Assembly: GCA_028565715.1 (NCBI GenBank)
Contig: JAOXYC010011124.1
Coordinates: 11,219 to 24,673 of the forward strand
Reading direction: 5' to 3'
Origin: Phoronis pallida
Taxonomy: Eukaryota > Phoronida > Phoronidae
Length of the DNA stretch: 13,455 nucleotides
The notes under the pieces were generated by a model that was not told the DNA's origin, made no database searches, and was given only the letters and a program-made list of their open reading frames with translations. Below are positions 7,816 through 13,455 of the stretch, in pieces. Both the position numbers and the translations under genes were made by a program. Every line of letters starts with the position of its first letter. The first letter of the stretch is position 1.

Positions 7816-8478
7816 TTACGACGAATGCATTAATATCTCCATATTATGGCGAACTTGTTGATTTTCTGAGAGCGAATTCAATATTTTGTTTTTTATTTCT
7901 TGATCAACTTTGCGTAGTCCCCCACGCCCAACTAGACACATCGGAATAAGTTTATGTTGTGTTAGACTACAAAAACACAGCAATGATGCAATGACCTCGG
8001 CGTACTCGACGTACAATCTATTAAGGTCTTCTTGGGAACGCTGTCCATTCCAAACAAGAAACTTCTTAATGATGGGACTATTCGTTACAATTTCCCCCGC
8101 TGAGGTTACAGTGCTATATTGGAAGACTGCTTGTACGGCCAAAGGATTAACATTCACAATATACAAATGAACATTACCAGTCGAGTCTTTCTTACCGCAT
8201 GTACATATGTTCGGAGTTGCCGAAAGAGCGCTTAGATTCAATACCATCATATGCTGCAGGTGTTTAGCGTTTTGCTTTCCTTTCCCCCAAGATTTAGTAA
8301 TTTTATAATTTCTAACGTCTACGACTATTGAATCTTTTGGAATAATAGTTTCGTCTTCTAAGATTGGTATAACATAAACAAAGACAGTATCCACTGGCCA
8401 GAATTTGTCCTTCATCATTGCTATCTGCTGTATGAGATAATCTGATGTGGCTTTTATGGCGATTGTATTGTCGCCCAT
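7816..8478 (-). CDS. Unrecognised 220-residue protein
   Basis: An ATG at 8478 opens 220 codons. I do not recognise it. The composition is that of a soluble, mixed alpha/beta protein: alternating hydrophobic strands near residues 30-58 (VFVYVIPI, SIVVDV), a basic patch with WGKGK near 64-68, a CxC at 92-94, a strand-rich middle (about 102-125), and a mostly helical, basic C-terminus (about 150-220). There is no signal peptide or membrane segment. The first 25 bases overlap the 3' end of the 340-residue gene in another frame, so the two could share a transcript; a TATA-like TATATTTAA at 8559-8551 could also give this gene its own. The stop codon sits inside GTAAGT, a strong splice-donor consensus, so the C-terminus may be alternative. 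Length, good frame and tight packing make it a real gene; its function is unknown. Confidence 0.75.
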   Translation of the reverse strand: MGDNTIAIKATSDYLIQQIAMMKDKFWPVDTVFVYVIPILEDETIIPKDSIVVDVRNYKITKSWGKGKQNAKHLQHMMVLNLSALSATPNICTCGKKDSTGNVHLYIVNVNPLAVQAVFQYSTVTSAGEIVTNSPIIKKFLVWNGQRSQEDLNRLYVEYAEVIASLLCFCSLTQHKLIPMCLVGRGGLRKVDQEIKNKILNSLSENQQVRHNMEILMHSS

Positions 8479-9476
8479 ATTCTTATCAATTTTGTCAGAT
8501 TTGTGACACGTCGTAAAAATGACGACTTGTTCAATCTGCGAACCCCCTTGTTAAATATAACATATACCATTTCAGATACCACTTTAAATATTACACCTTT
8601 GGTAGCATAAAGTCCGTCGTGTAATAGCTGTGACACATTAACGTAACAGCATTCTACCGAACACCGCACACCTTCAAACAAACACATCCTCCCACGTCGT
8701 GTTCCAATACCGCTGATGTACACAAGCTTCATATCGTTGATCCTTCTCAAAATACCCATAGGTATTTGGTCTAGCGTCATACCTCCCAATTTGCAAAAAA
8801 TGTCTATTTTCAATCCGAGTGTTTTAAAGTCGTTTGTGAGAATGTCGCCGTCACATAATGTATCGTGAAGGTTGTAACCCTGATACCATGATGGGGTTAT
8901 GCGATACTTATTGTGAAGGTGAGATTTTGACTTCATCGAGAGAGCACCGAACGTTGGAAGAAAAGGGTTCATTACTTCATTGGAAAATGAAGTTGCAGAA
9001 ATACTGGCTGATATCTCAAGTTTGTCATGTAGCATTAAGTATAACATTGCAATATCGAAGTCCCTCCGTACAATCGTCGGATGGTATACATTGAATAGCA
9101 GCTCACTTCGAACAAATTCGTGATACTTGACGTTAATATATTCACATGTTGTTCTTTTGAATACAGAAAGAAGGACTGGATATATATCTTCTCTTCCACT
9201 TTCAACATCTTTTTCACTTGGAAGATCGTACGTATAGAATTGAAACAAAGTCATTACATCGCTCACCTTTATATTCCTGTAATGAACTAAAAAAAATATA
9301 GCATTTTTCAAAAACACACGGACTTCTTTTCGCATTATGTAAAGCATTTGAGGGACGGCATGAATTTGACCGAATTCCGAAGTTTCTATAATGACATCAA
9401 CTAAGCCTTGTAGAAATGTGTCAACGTCTCGGTGTGAAGACTTGTAATATGGATGTAAATTCGAATCCCCGCTCAT
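8454..9476 (-). CDS. Unrecognised 340-residue protein with histone-fold-like N-terminus
   Basis: An ATG at 9476 lies about 62 bases after a strong TATATAAA box, so the start is well supported. Residues about 21-82 look like a helix-long helix-helix histone fold: a first helix (about 21-38), a long amphipathic helix (about 41-65) with Ala59, Phe62 and His65, then an HYRNIKVSDV segment, which resembles the loop-2 and third-helix start of TAF-type histone folds. This is similarity by eye only. The remainder, rich in hydrophobic residues with several Cys (about residues 250-282), is unrecognised; its Gly-Ile-Gly-Thr-Arg-Arg segment near 260 has no motif I can name. No membrane segment is evident. 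The C-terminus is basic. The 3' end overlaps the next gene by 25 bases. A structural (for example capsid-associated) role is equally possible. Confidence 0.8.
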   Translation of the reverse strand: MSGDSNLHPYYKSSHRDVDTFLQGLVDVIIETSEFGQIHAVPQMLYIMRKEVRVFLKNAIFFLVHYRNIKVSDVMTLFQFYTYDLPSEKDVESGREDIYPVLLSVFKRTTCEYINVKYHEFVRSELLFNVYHPTIVRRDFDIAMLYLMLHDKLEISASISATSFSNEVMNPFLPTFGALSMKSKSHLHNKYRITPSWYQGYNLHDTLCDGDILTNDFKTLGLKIDIFCKLGGMTLDQIPMGILRRINDMKLVYISGIGTRRGRMCLFEGVRCSVECCYVNVSQLLHDGLYATKGVIFKVVSEMVYVIFNKGVRRLNKSSFLRRVTNLTKLIRIWATIQSP

Positions 9477-9537
9477 GCCGGTGAAACGTTCAGTAGATTA
9501 CAGTCAATAACTGAAGCACAACTTTTCACGGACTAGC

Positions 9538-9561
9538 TTTATATACTGCGTAGAACACGTG
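9538..9561 (-). promoter_or_regulatory. Promoter of the 340-residue gene: TATA box plus CACGTG
   Basis: Read on the minus strand, a CACGTG palindrome (9561-9556) is followed after 10 bases by TATATAAA (9545-9538), and the ATG comes at 9476. This gives a 5' leader of about 35 bases. CACGTG is the E-box bound by bHLH-zip factors such as USF, Myc/Max and MiT/TFE. The same pairing occurs in the promoters at 10732-10814. Confidence 0.6.
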
Positions 9562-9582
9562 ACCGTTTTCCTTAAGCCACGT

Positions 9583-10026
9583 TTACATTCCTAACAACTT
9601 ATTCCAACCACCCTCTCTTTTAATGCAAGACATAATTGGTTTCATTGACGTAGATACAGACTGCTTTAAAATTGGATAGACGTTTTCATCATTAACTCTG
9701 GTACAAATGAGCGAGACGTAAGTTAGAAAACTGAGCATCCGGCCTAAGTCCATTGGTTGTAACTGTTCCCCAAGCTTCTTGCTGGTTAAATAGCCAATTA
9801 TATCCGATAGTGTTACAACGCCATGCAGGTTCATTCTGGTCCACATATTATCAAACGAACTTTTACGCTCTTTGTAGACATGTTGCACGAGTTTTAAAAG
9901 CTTAAATGAAATACTGCTCTTAATATTGTGGTAAGGTGCAACATCTTTACCAGAAAATGTCGCAACAACGTTAACTACTATATCGACAACCTCTCGTTCT
10001 AACTCATCTTGTTTGTAGCTGTTCAT
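9583..10026 (-). CDS. Divergent Bcl-2-like apoptosis regulator
   Basis: 147 residues from the first ATG (10026); the frame continues upstream only to a TTG. The layout fits a Bcl-2 core. A BH3-like helix runs about 40-54 (LLKLVQHV). A phenylalanine and methionine follow with family spacing (F58, M61). A BH1-like segment spans about 65-86 (VVTLSDIIGYL), and a BH2-like end has GGW at 139-141 preceded by IMSCIKRE. The canonical BH1 NWGR is not kept: the asparagine is present (N66) but W, G and R are replaced. The protein ends six residues after the BH2 tryptophan, so it lacks the usual C-terminal membrane anchor and should be cytosolic unless recruited. By analogy with viral Bcl-2 proteins it would restrain Bax/Bak-type killers at mitochondria. 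Whether it is anti- or pro-apoptotic cannot be read from sequence. It lies near a caspase-pathway IAP, which supports the call. No clear TATA box was found. Confidence 0.65.
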   Translation of the reverse strand: MNSYKQDELEREVVDIVVNVVATFSGKDVAPYHNIKSSISFKLLKLVQHVYKERKSSFDNMWTRMNLHGVVTLSDIIGYLTSKKLGEQLQPMDLGRMLSFLTYVSLICTRVNDENVYPILKQSVSTSMKPIMSCIKREGGWNKLLGM

Positions 10027-10219
10027 TTTAATACATAAAGGATAACACCTATTGACCAAACTTGTATGTAGCAAAGCAAAACTTTGAATGTTACAGACTC
10101 TGTTCGCTTTTATGTCATGTAACTACTGCTGTCTTTCGCCAACTAAAGGTTGACTGTTGGAAAACAACTACTTCGACAACAAATACTGATAATAACAGTT
10201 GTCTCGCATCCATCGCTTA

Positions 10220-10225
10220 TTTAAT
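10220..10225 (-). terminator. ATTAAA signal overlapping a stop codon
   Basis: On the minus strand ATTAAA, the commonest AATAAA variant, contains the TAA stop of the 129-residue gene. It is a possible 3' processing signal for that gene. The weaker hexamer and low-complexity surroundings keep confidence modest. Confidence 0.3.
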
Positions 10226-10610
10226 GTCGTTTCAAAAACTTATGTCTCGGTAAACACGTAGGTGTGATACAGTTAATGATTGTTCGTTTCTGTGTTCTTG
10301 ATTTAACTGGTACTACTGGAACACGAAATATAAATTCCGCATCTACTGTAGGCTCTTGTGTGGCAACAAAACACTGAGGGTCGTCCTTATGTTTACGCGA
10401 ACAATATCTAAGTATGACTCTAGCAATTTCACCTTTTTCGTGACAACACGGTTGTAAAACGCCAGTACGAATTTTCCATAATCTGTAGATATTATCCTCA
10501 CTTTGTATTCCGTTTTCACATTCATTTCGATGGATGTCAGCAACAATTTTTGCGAAAAACAGTCTCCGCCAATTACAAATAGCTACACTATTGTGATGAA
10601 TGCAAGTCAT
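10221..10610 (-). CDS. Unrecognised cysteine-rich 129-residue protein
   Basis: The frame is open up to 10718, but only through a GTG. The first ATG after the expected start site (about 10705, from TATAAAA at 10738-10732) is at 10610, and no other ATG intervenes, so this start is preferred. The protein is basic with about nine cysteines, including C3, C12, C31, the pair C54-C55, C70 and C79, and ends in a basic Lys/Arg/His tail. The middle (about 45-72) could be a helical zinc-binding or disulphide-linked unit. No signal peptide, membrane segment or known motif is seen. It lies between the Bcl-2-like gene and the TIR-IAP gene, shares the divergent promoter with the latter, and is therefore a candidate for a related host-interaction role; that is guilt by association only. 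Confidence 0.6.
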   Translation of the reverse strand: MTCIHHNSVAICNWRRLFFAKIVADIHRNECENGIQSEDNIYRLWKIRTGVLQPCCHEKGEIARVILRYCSRKHKDDPQCFVATQEPTVDAEFIFRVPVVPVKSRTQKRTIINCITPTCLPRHKFLKRH

Positions 10611-10731
10611 TGTAATTCCGCTTGACTTAGTGTTTATGCTTAAGTATTTTTTTTGGTCCACAGAGCTCTTCTTGAGCTTAACTGTATCAACAGAAATACT
10701 AGACTGGCGAAGTTGCACACAAAGTGAAATA

Positions 10732-10765
10732 TTTTATAATAAACTCTTTCGTGATACATCACGTG
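10732..10765 (-). promoter_or_regulatory. Minus-strand half of a divergent promoter (TATA and CACGTG)
   Basis: On the minus strand CACGTG (10765-10760) is followed after 21 bases by TATAAAA (10738-10732). This points transcription leftward into the 129-residue gene. It shares a 150-base divergent region with the TIR-IAP promoter. Confidence 0.5.
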
Positions 10766-10787
10766 TCTTTTTCTAAAAATAAGAACA

Positions 10788-10814
10788 TCACGTGATCTTC
10801 AGGGTACATATAAA
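10788..10814 (+). promoter_or_regulatory. Promoter of the TIR-IAP gene (TCACGTGA and TATA)
   Basis: An eight-base palindrome TCACGTGA (10788-10795) is followed after 13 bases by TATAAA (10809-10814). The ATG is 53 bases further on, giving a leader of about 28 bases. The layout matches the promoter of the 340-residue gene. Confidence 0.65.
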
Positions 10815-10867
10815 CGAGCTACACACCCGGTAGTTTAAATCATAACACAGCTCGCAACAAGAAGAGT

Positions 10868-12337
10868 ATGTCGGGACAGACTTGTGACCTTAAATTCTAT
10901 GACGTTATGTTAGCATACGTTAGTGAAGACCGAACGAATGTAGAAGCATTCAGCAGAACACTAGAGAATTTTGGATTATCGGTATGTTGTTATACTGACC
11001 CAAATGTAAGAAGGATCATTAAACGTCTAGACATGTCCATCTTTGAATTTGTGGAACAGTTTTGTGGTTACTACATTTTGTACGTCACAGATAGCCTATG
11101 TGCTAAAGTAAAATGGAATACTAACGATGTGTCATACAAGATTCTTAGACATTTGGTTAACTCGGATACGAAACGCAAACAAGTGTATTACCAGACTTTA
11201 AAACGTGATGTTCACGATGTTCCCTTCAAGTTGAAACCCATACGCTCGCTTGAAGGTGGAAGTCCGTTCTTCAGTAGACATTTAAACACGATATTTGGAT
11301 TGCTTGAAGATAGTAACCGACCAAATCCATGCCATTTATATAATACAAGAAAAGCTACTTGTATGAGGGAAATTGCAAACATTAAACAATCTGAACGATG
11401 GAAATCTTCATTGCATATATCTGATGGTGAGGAGGAATTATTGAACTATATGGATCGTCAATTTGGAAAAAATAAAAACGTGGTGTCGTCGCGGGACGTA
11501 GGTGGAATTCGAAACGAGTGTTTAACTGTGGCGCCAGGTGGTGCCTCTATACAAATATACAACTCCCCCTTTCTTAATGAGAACAGACGCCGGGAGACGT
11601 TTTTCACAAGAGAGGGACGACTGATTTGGCCAAAAGAGAAATTTATAACTGCAGAAGAACTTACTAAAGCCGGGTTTTATTTCTTGGGAGAGAGCGATCG
11701 TGTGAATTGTGCTTGGTGTAATATCATACTGAGAGAATGGGAAGCTGGGGATATAGCCATGGAAGAGCACATACATTACTCACCTGATTGTTTTTTTATC
11801 CAGGAATACCTTAGAAGTCGTTCATGTGGTTCAAATTTGACAGACAATACTAAGCTCAATGCTCAAGTCTCTAAATTGACAGAGGAACAGAGAAAATCGG
11901 CCATTGTGAAAAATGTCCTCGATATGGGATACGAATGGGGATTTGTACGGAGGATCATTGTAGAAAGACTGGCACGATGTAAAGAACACTTTCAAGACAA
12001 GGCTTCGTTAATGAATGCTTTACTTGATTATGAGGAAAGGAACATTAAAGAAAGTCAAAATCTAGTAAGTAAAAGTCTGCCACCAGAAGCATCTGAAGAG
12101 AGCTCAAGAAGCACTACTCTACTTTCACTAAAAGGTGACAGTGATCAATCTCTTGTTGACGAAATTGAGCGCTTGAACGAATTGCAAATTTGTAAAATAT
12201 GTATGGATGATACCGTTTCCATTGTGTTTGTTCCATGTGGGCATATATGTACGTGCACGCCGTGTGCAAAGCAAGTTACACAATGTCCTATATGTAGACT
12301 AGGTATTGATGAGAAGATTAAAGCCTTCTTAGTTTGA
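10868..12337 (+). CDS. TIR-BIR-UBA-RING inhibitor-of-apoptosis fusion
   Basis: 489 residues. Residues 9-148 form a TIR-like domain: YDVMLAYVSED as first strand, an alpha A helix, LSVCCYTD leading into the BB loop, a third strand near 68-74, and a closing helix near 137-147. Residues about 240-315 are a full BIR domain with zinc ligands C281, C284, H301 and C308; L288, W291, D295 and Y304 occupy the places that line the IAP-binding-motif groove in XIAP BIR3. Residues about 340-392 match the IAP-type UBA (VLDMGYEW core), which binds ubiquitin chains. Residues 442-476 are a C3HC4 RING (C442, C445, C457, H459, C463, C466, C473, C476), and the end resembles the KxFL tail of IAP RINGs. It should be a ubiquitin E3 ligase that restrains caspases or their activators, steered by the TIR to Toll/MyD88-type adaptors. 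Residue D87 stands where NAD-cleaving TIRs have Glu. The start has a good TATA box and no upstream ATG. Confidence 0.9.
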   Translation: MSGQTCDLKFYDVMLAYVSEDRTNVEAFSRTLENFGLSVCCYTDPNVRRIIKRLDMSIFEFVEQFCGYYILYVTDSLCAKVKWNTNDVSYKILRHLVNSDTKRKQVYYQTLKRDVHDVPFKLKPIRSLEGGSPFFSRHLNTIFGLLEDSNRPNPCHLYNTRKATCMREIANIKQSERWKSSLHISDGEEELLNYMDRQFGKNKNVVSSRDVGGIRNECLTVAPGGASIQIYNSPFLNENRRRETFFTREGRLIWPKEKFITAEELTKAGFYFLGESDRVNCAWCNIILREWEAGDIAMEEHIHYSPDCFFIQEYLRSRSCGSNLTDNTKLNAQVSKLTEEQRKSAIVKNVLDMGYEWGFVRRIIVERLARCKEHFQDKASLMNALLDYEERNIKESQNLVSKSLPPEASEESSRSTTLLSLKGDSDQSLVDEIERLNELQICKICMDDTVSIVFVPCGHICTCTPCAKQVTQCPICRLGIDEKIKAFLV

Positions 12338-12394
12338 ATTTTCCTGATTTTGCATTGACTTTCTAAACTCTTATATGATTGTATGCCTATGATA

Positions 12395-12400
12395 AATAAA
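12395..12400 (+). terminator. Polyadenylation signal of the TIR-IAP gene
   Basis: AATAAA 58 bases past the stop at 12337, in an AT-rich trailer. It lies only 24 bases from the signal of the convergent gene. Confidence 0.65.
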
Positions 12401-12423
12401 CTATATGATTCATTTGATATTAT

Positions 12424-12429
12424 TTTATT
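12424..12429 (-). terminator. Polyadenylation signal of the convergent 146-residue gene
   Basis: AATAAA on the minus strand, starting three bases past the TGA stop at 12432. The two transcripts meeting here would overlap at their 3' ends. Confidence 0.6.
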
Positions 12430-12431
12430 TT

Positions 12432-12872
12432 TCATTCTAAAATGACAACACCCATTTGAATTTTTTTCACAATCTCAAGGGCTTCAAAACCATTCTCGGC
12501 TATGTTAAAAGACCTCAGATTTTCCAACACAAACACGTATTTCTGTTCCATTTGGAAATGTTGTAGTCGCACATCATCCCCGAAGAGCAAAGTATTTGTC
12601 AGTATGTAAAACACACATGTGAAAACGTTATATATCGCCTTGTATTGCTTGTCAGTCGAAAAACAGCAGTCGAACTTGTGGTCAAATTTTACTCCAGGTA
12701 CCATGTGCACTTTGTATTCACCGTTTTCGTAATAAAAGTTCTCCGGTCTCAATCTATGCTCGTATTTTTCGAATAACACTTTTTTGGTAACAGCGTACAC
12801 ACATCTTATCCAGTCGATGGAGTCCCCCTTTGCCTGGTTCAAATAGACACGTCTTGATGCTACACTTTCCAT
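12432..12872 (-). CDS. Unrecognised 146-residue protein
   Basis: The first ATG is at 12872; the frame runs five codons further up only to a TTG, which I reject. A TATA box (12912-12907) lies 35 bases ahead, giving a very short leader. The protein is soluble-looking with aromatic residues throughout. It has a basic N-terminal half (about 7-44), a strand-like region (about 46-70) ending in a CC pair at 69-70, a hydrophobic helix near 79-97 that could be buried or membrane-touching, and a helical C-terminal part (about 115-140). I recognise no domain. It ends tail-to-tail with the TIR-IAP gene and has its own AATAAA. Complete promoter, ORF and 3' signal make it a likely real gene. A link to cell-death control rests only on location. 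Confidence 0.75.
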   Translation of the reverse strand: MESVASRRVYLNQAKGDSIDWIRCVYAVTKKVLFEKYEHRLRPENFYYENGEYKVHMVPGVKFDHKFDCCFSTDKQYKAIYNVFTCVFYILTNTLLFGDDVRLQHFQMEQKYVFVLENLRSFNIAENGFEALEIVKKIQMGVVILE

Positions 12873-12906
12873 GATATCAATGACCAATAGAAAGCATTTC
12901 GTTTAA

Positions 12907-12912
12907 TTTATA
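12907..12912 (-). promoter_or_regulatory. TATA box of the 146-residue gene
   Basis: TATAAA on the minus strand, 35 bases before the ATG at 12872. No CACGTG palindrome accompanies it, unlike the promoters at 9538-9561 and 10732-10814. Confidence 0.5.
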
Positions 12913-13455
12913 TGCATTACTAAACTCATCGGGTTCTTCATCTATTGTGTTTTTTTTGCTTCTATACATTTAAAGATACATATAGCATATACGCAGAATT
13001 ACAACCATATACCCAACGACATGTTTCCACCAAAACGATCACCTGGCTACGTCACTAGAAATTGCTCAAAAGTTCCCGTAATTAAAGTAATAACAAAACG
13101 GTTTTGGGCTTCGTTTGTGCTATGTGACACCTAGCATTGTCAATTTTGAGTGTTAATATTCACAATATGACTTTAACTGGATTTTGCTCTACGTCATCCA
13201 ACCTGTGTATGTTTTATTTTTTACTATGTACATGAAGTTGCAATCAATTAAGTTATTTATTTGTTTATCATCACCCAGAGTCGAACTGTCAACAAAAGGA
13301 GGTTCTTAAACCATTTAACTCTTTTCTTTTTTTAAACAAATACCAACAAAAACGCTTAATACTGTCTTACTTTTAATGCCTTTGCAGAGTTATGTATTTG
13401 TTGCCGAAGTTAAGAAATAAATCAAAGACAAAAACTGTATTTAGTAGTAACACAC
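12913..13455. other. Right-end region without a clear gene
   Basis: About 540 AT-rich bases. The longest ATG ORF I find is 37 codons (13021-13134, plus). AATAAA occurs on the minus strand at 13261-13256 and on the plus strand at 13416-13421. One minus-strand frame is open from the right edge for 26 codons to a TAA at 13375-13373, so the tail of a leftward gene could enter here with the 13261 signal as its 3' end; this is too short to call. Confidence 0.4.

Noticed and set aside
10027-10074. N-terminal extension of the Bcl-2-like gene to a TTG at 10074
   Set aside because: Non-ATG start; the ATG at 10026 gives a normal Bcl-2 core length.
10062-10253. 63-codon plus-strand ORF between the Bcl-2-like and cysteine-rich genes
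   Set aside because: It starts at a TTG, is low complexity (Thr/Asn), overlaps coding sequence at both ends, and has no promoter.
10611-10718. N-terminal extension of the 129-residue gene to a GTG at 10718
   Set aside because: GTG is an unlikely start in a eukaryotic virus, it lies upstream of the start site expected from the TATA box, and the first ATG in the transcript is at 10610.
13021-13134. 37-codon plus-strand ORF near the right end
   Set aside because: Short, basic, without recognisable motif or strong promoter; expected by chance in this length of DNA.
1-13455. Bacterial or phage origin, CRISPR array, tRNA or rRNA genes
   Set aside because: TATA/AATAAA signals and BIR, UBA, TIR and PHD domains are eukaryotic-type; no repeat-spacer pattern or structured RNA gene was seen.

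Overview
The window reads as a piece of a large, AT-rich double-stranded DNA virus of a eukaryote, most likely herpesvirus-like and from an aquatic invertebrate, or a copy of such a virus in a host assembly. The reasons are: long intronless genes packed on both strands, TATA boxes a short way upstream of start codons, AATAAA signals just after stops, overlapping gene ends, a C76-type (herpesvirus large-tegument) deubiquitinase domain, and captured host-type cell-death regulators. A malacoherpesvirus-like lineage fits best, but no hallmark herpesvirus gene (capsid, terminase, polymerase) was recognised here, so the family is inference.

Left block (1-6956, plus strand): a long coiled-coil protein that enters from beyond the left edge (1-2727, 5' partial), a 1137-residue protein with an N-terminal C76 cysteine-protease domain carrying all four expected active-site residues (2828-6241), and a small PHD-finger protein (6250-6864). 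The first AATAAA outside coding sequence lies at 6951, so the three may form a 3'-co-terminal nested set, the usual herpesvirus arrangement. A possible small membrane protein lies on the minus strand against the end of this block (6838-7125).

Middle (7126-7815): about 700 bases with no credible gene, but with a TATA box and a doubled AATAAA about 155 bases apart, which could bound a short non-coding RNA.

Right-centre block (7816-10610, minus strand): two overlapping unrecognised genes (220 and 340 residues; the larger has a histone-fold-like N-terminus), a divergent Bcl-2-like protein (147 residues), and a cysteine-rich 129-residue protein.

Right block (10868-12872): a plus-strand 489-residue inhibitor-of-apoptosis protein with the order TIR, BIR, UBA, RING, driven from a divergent promoter with CACGTG palindromes, followed tail-to-tail by an unrecognised 146-residue minus-strand gene. 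The last 540 bases hold no clear gene.

The most notable content is the cell-death and innate-signalling cluster at 9583-12337: a Bcl-2-like protein (mitochondrial pathway) beside a TIR-fused IAP (caspase/ubiquitin and possibly Toll-type signalling). The deubiquitinase upstream adds a second ubiquitin-directed activity. Several starts that a generous ORF caller would set at TTG or GTG are placed here at the first ATG instead.
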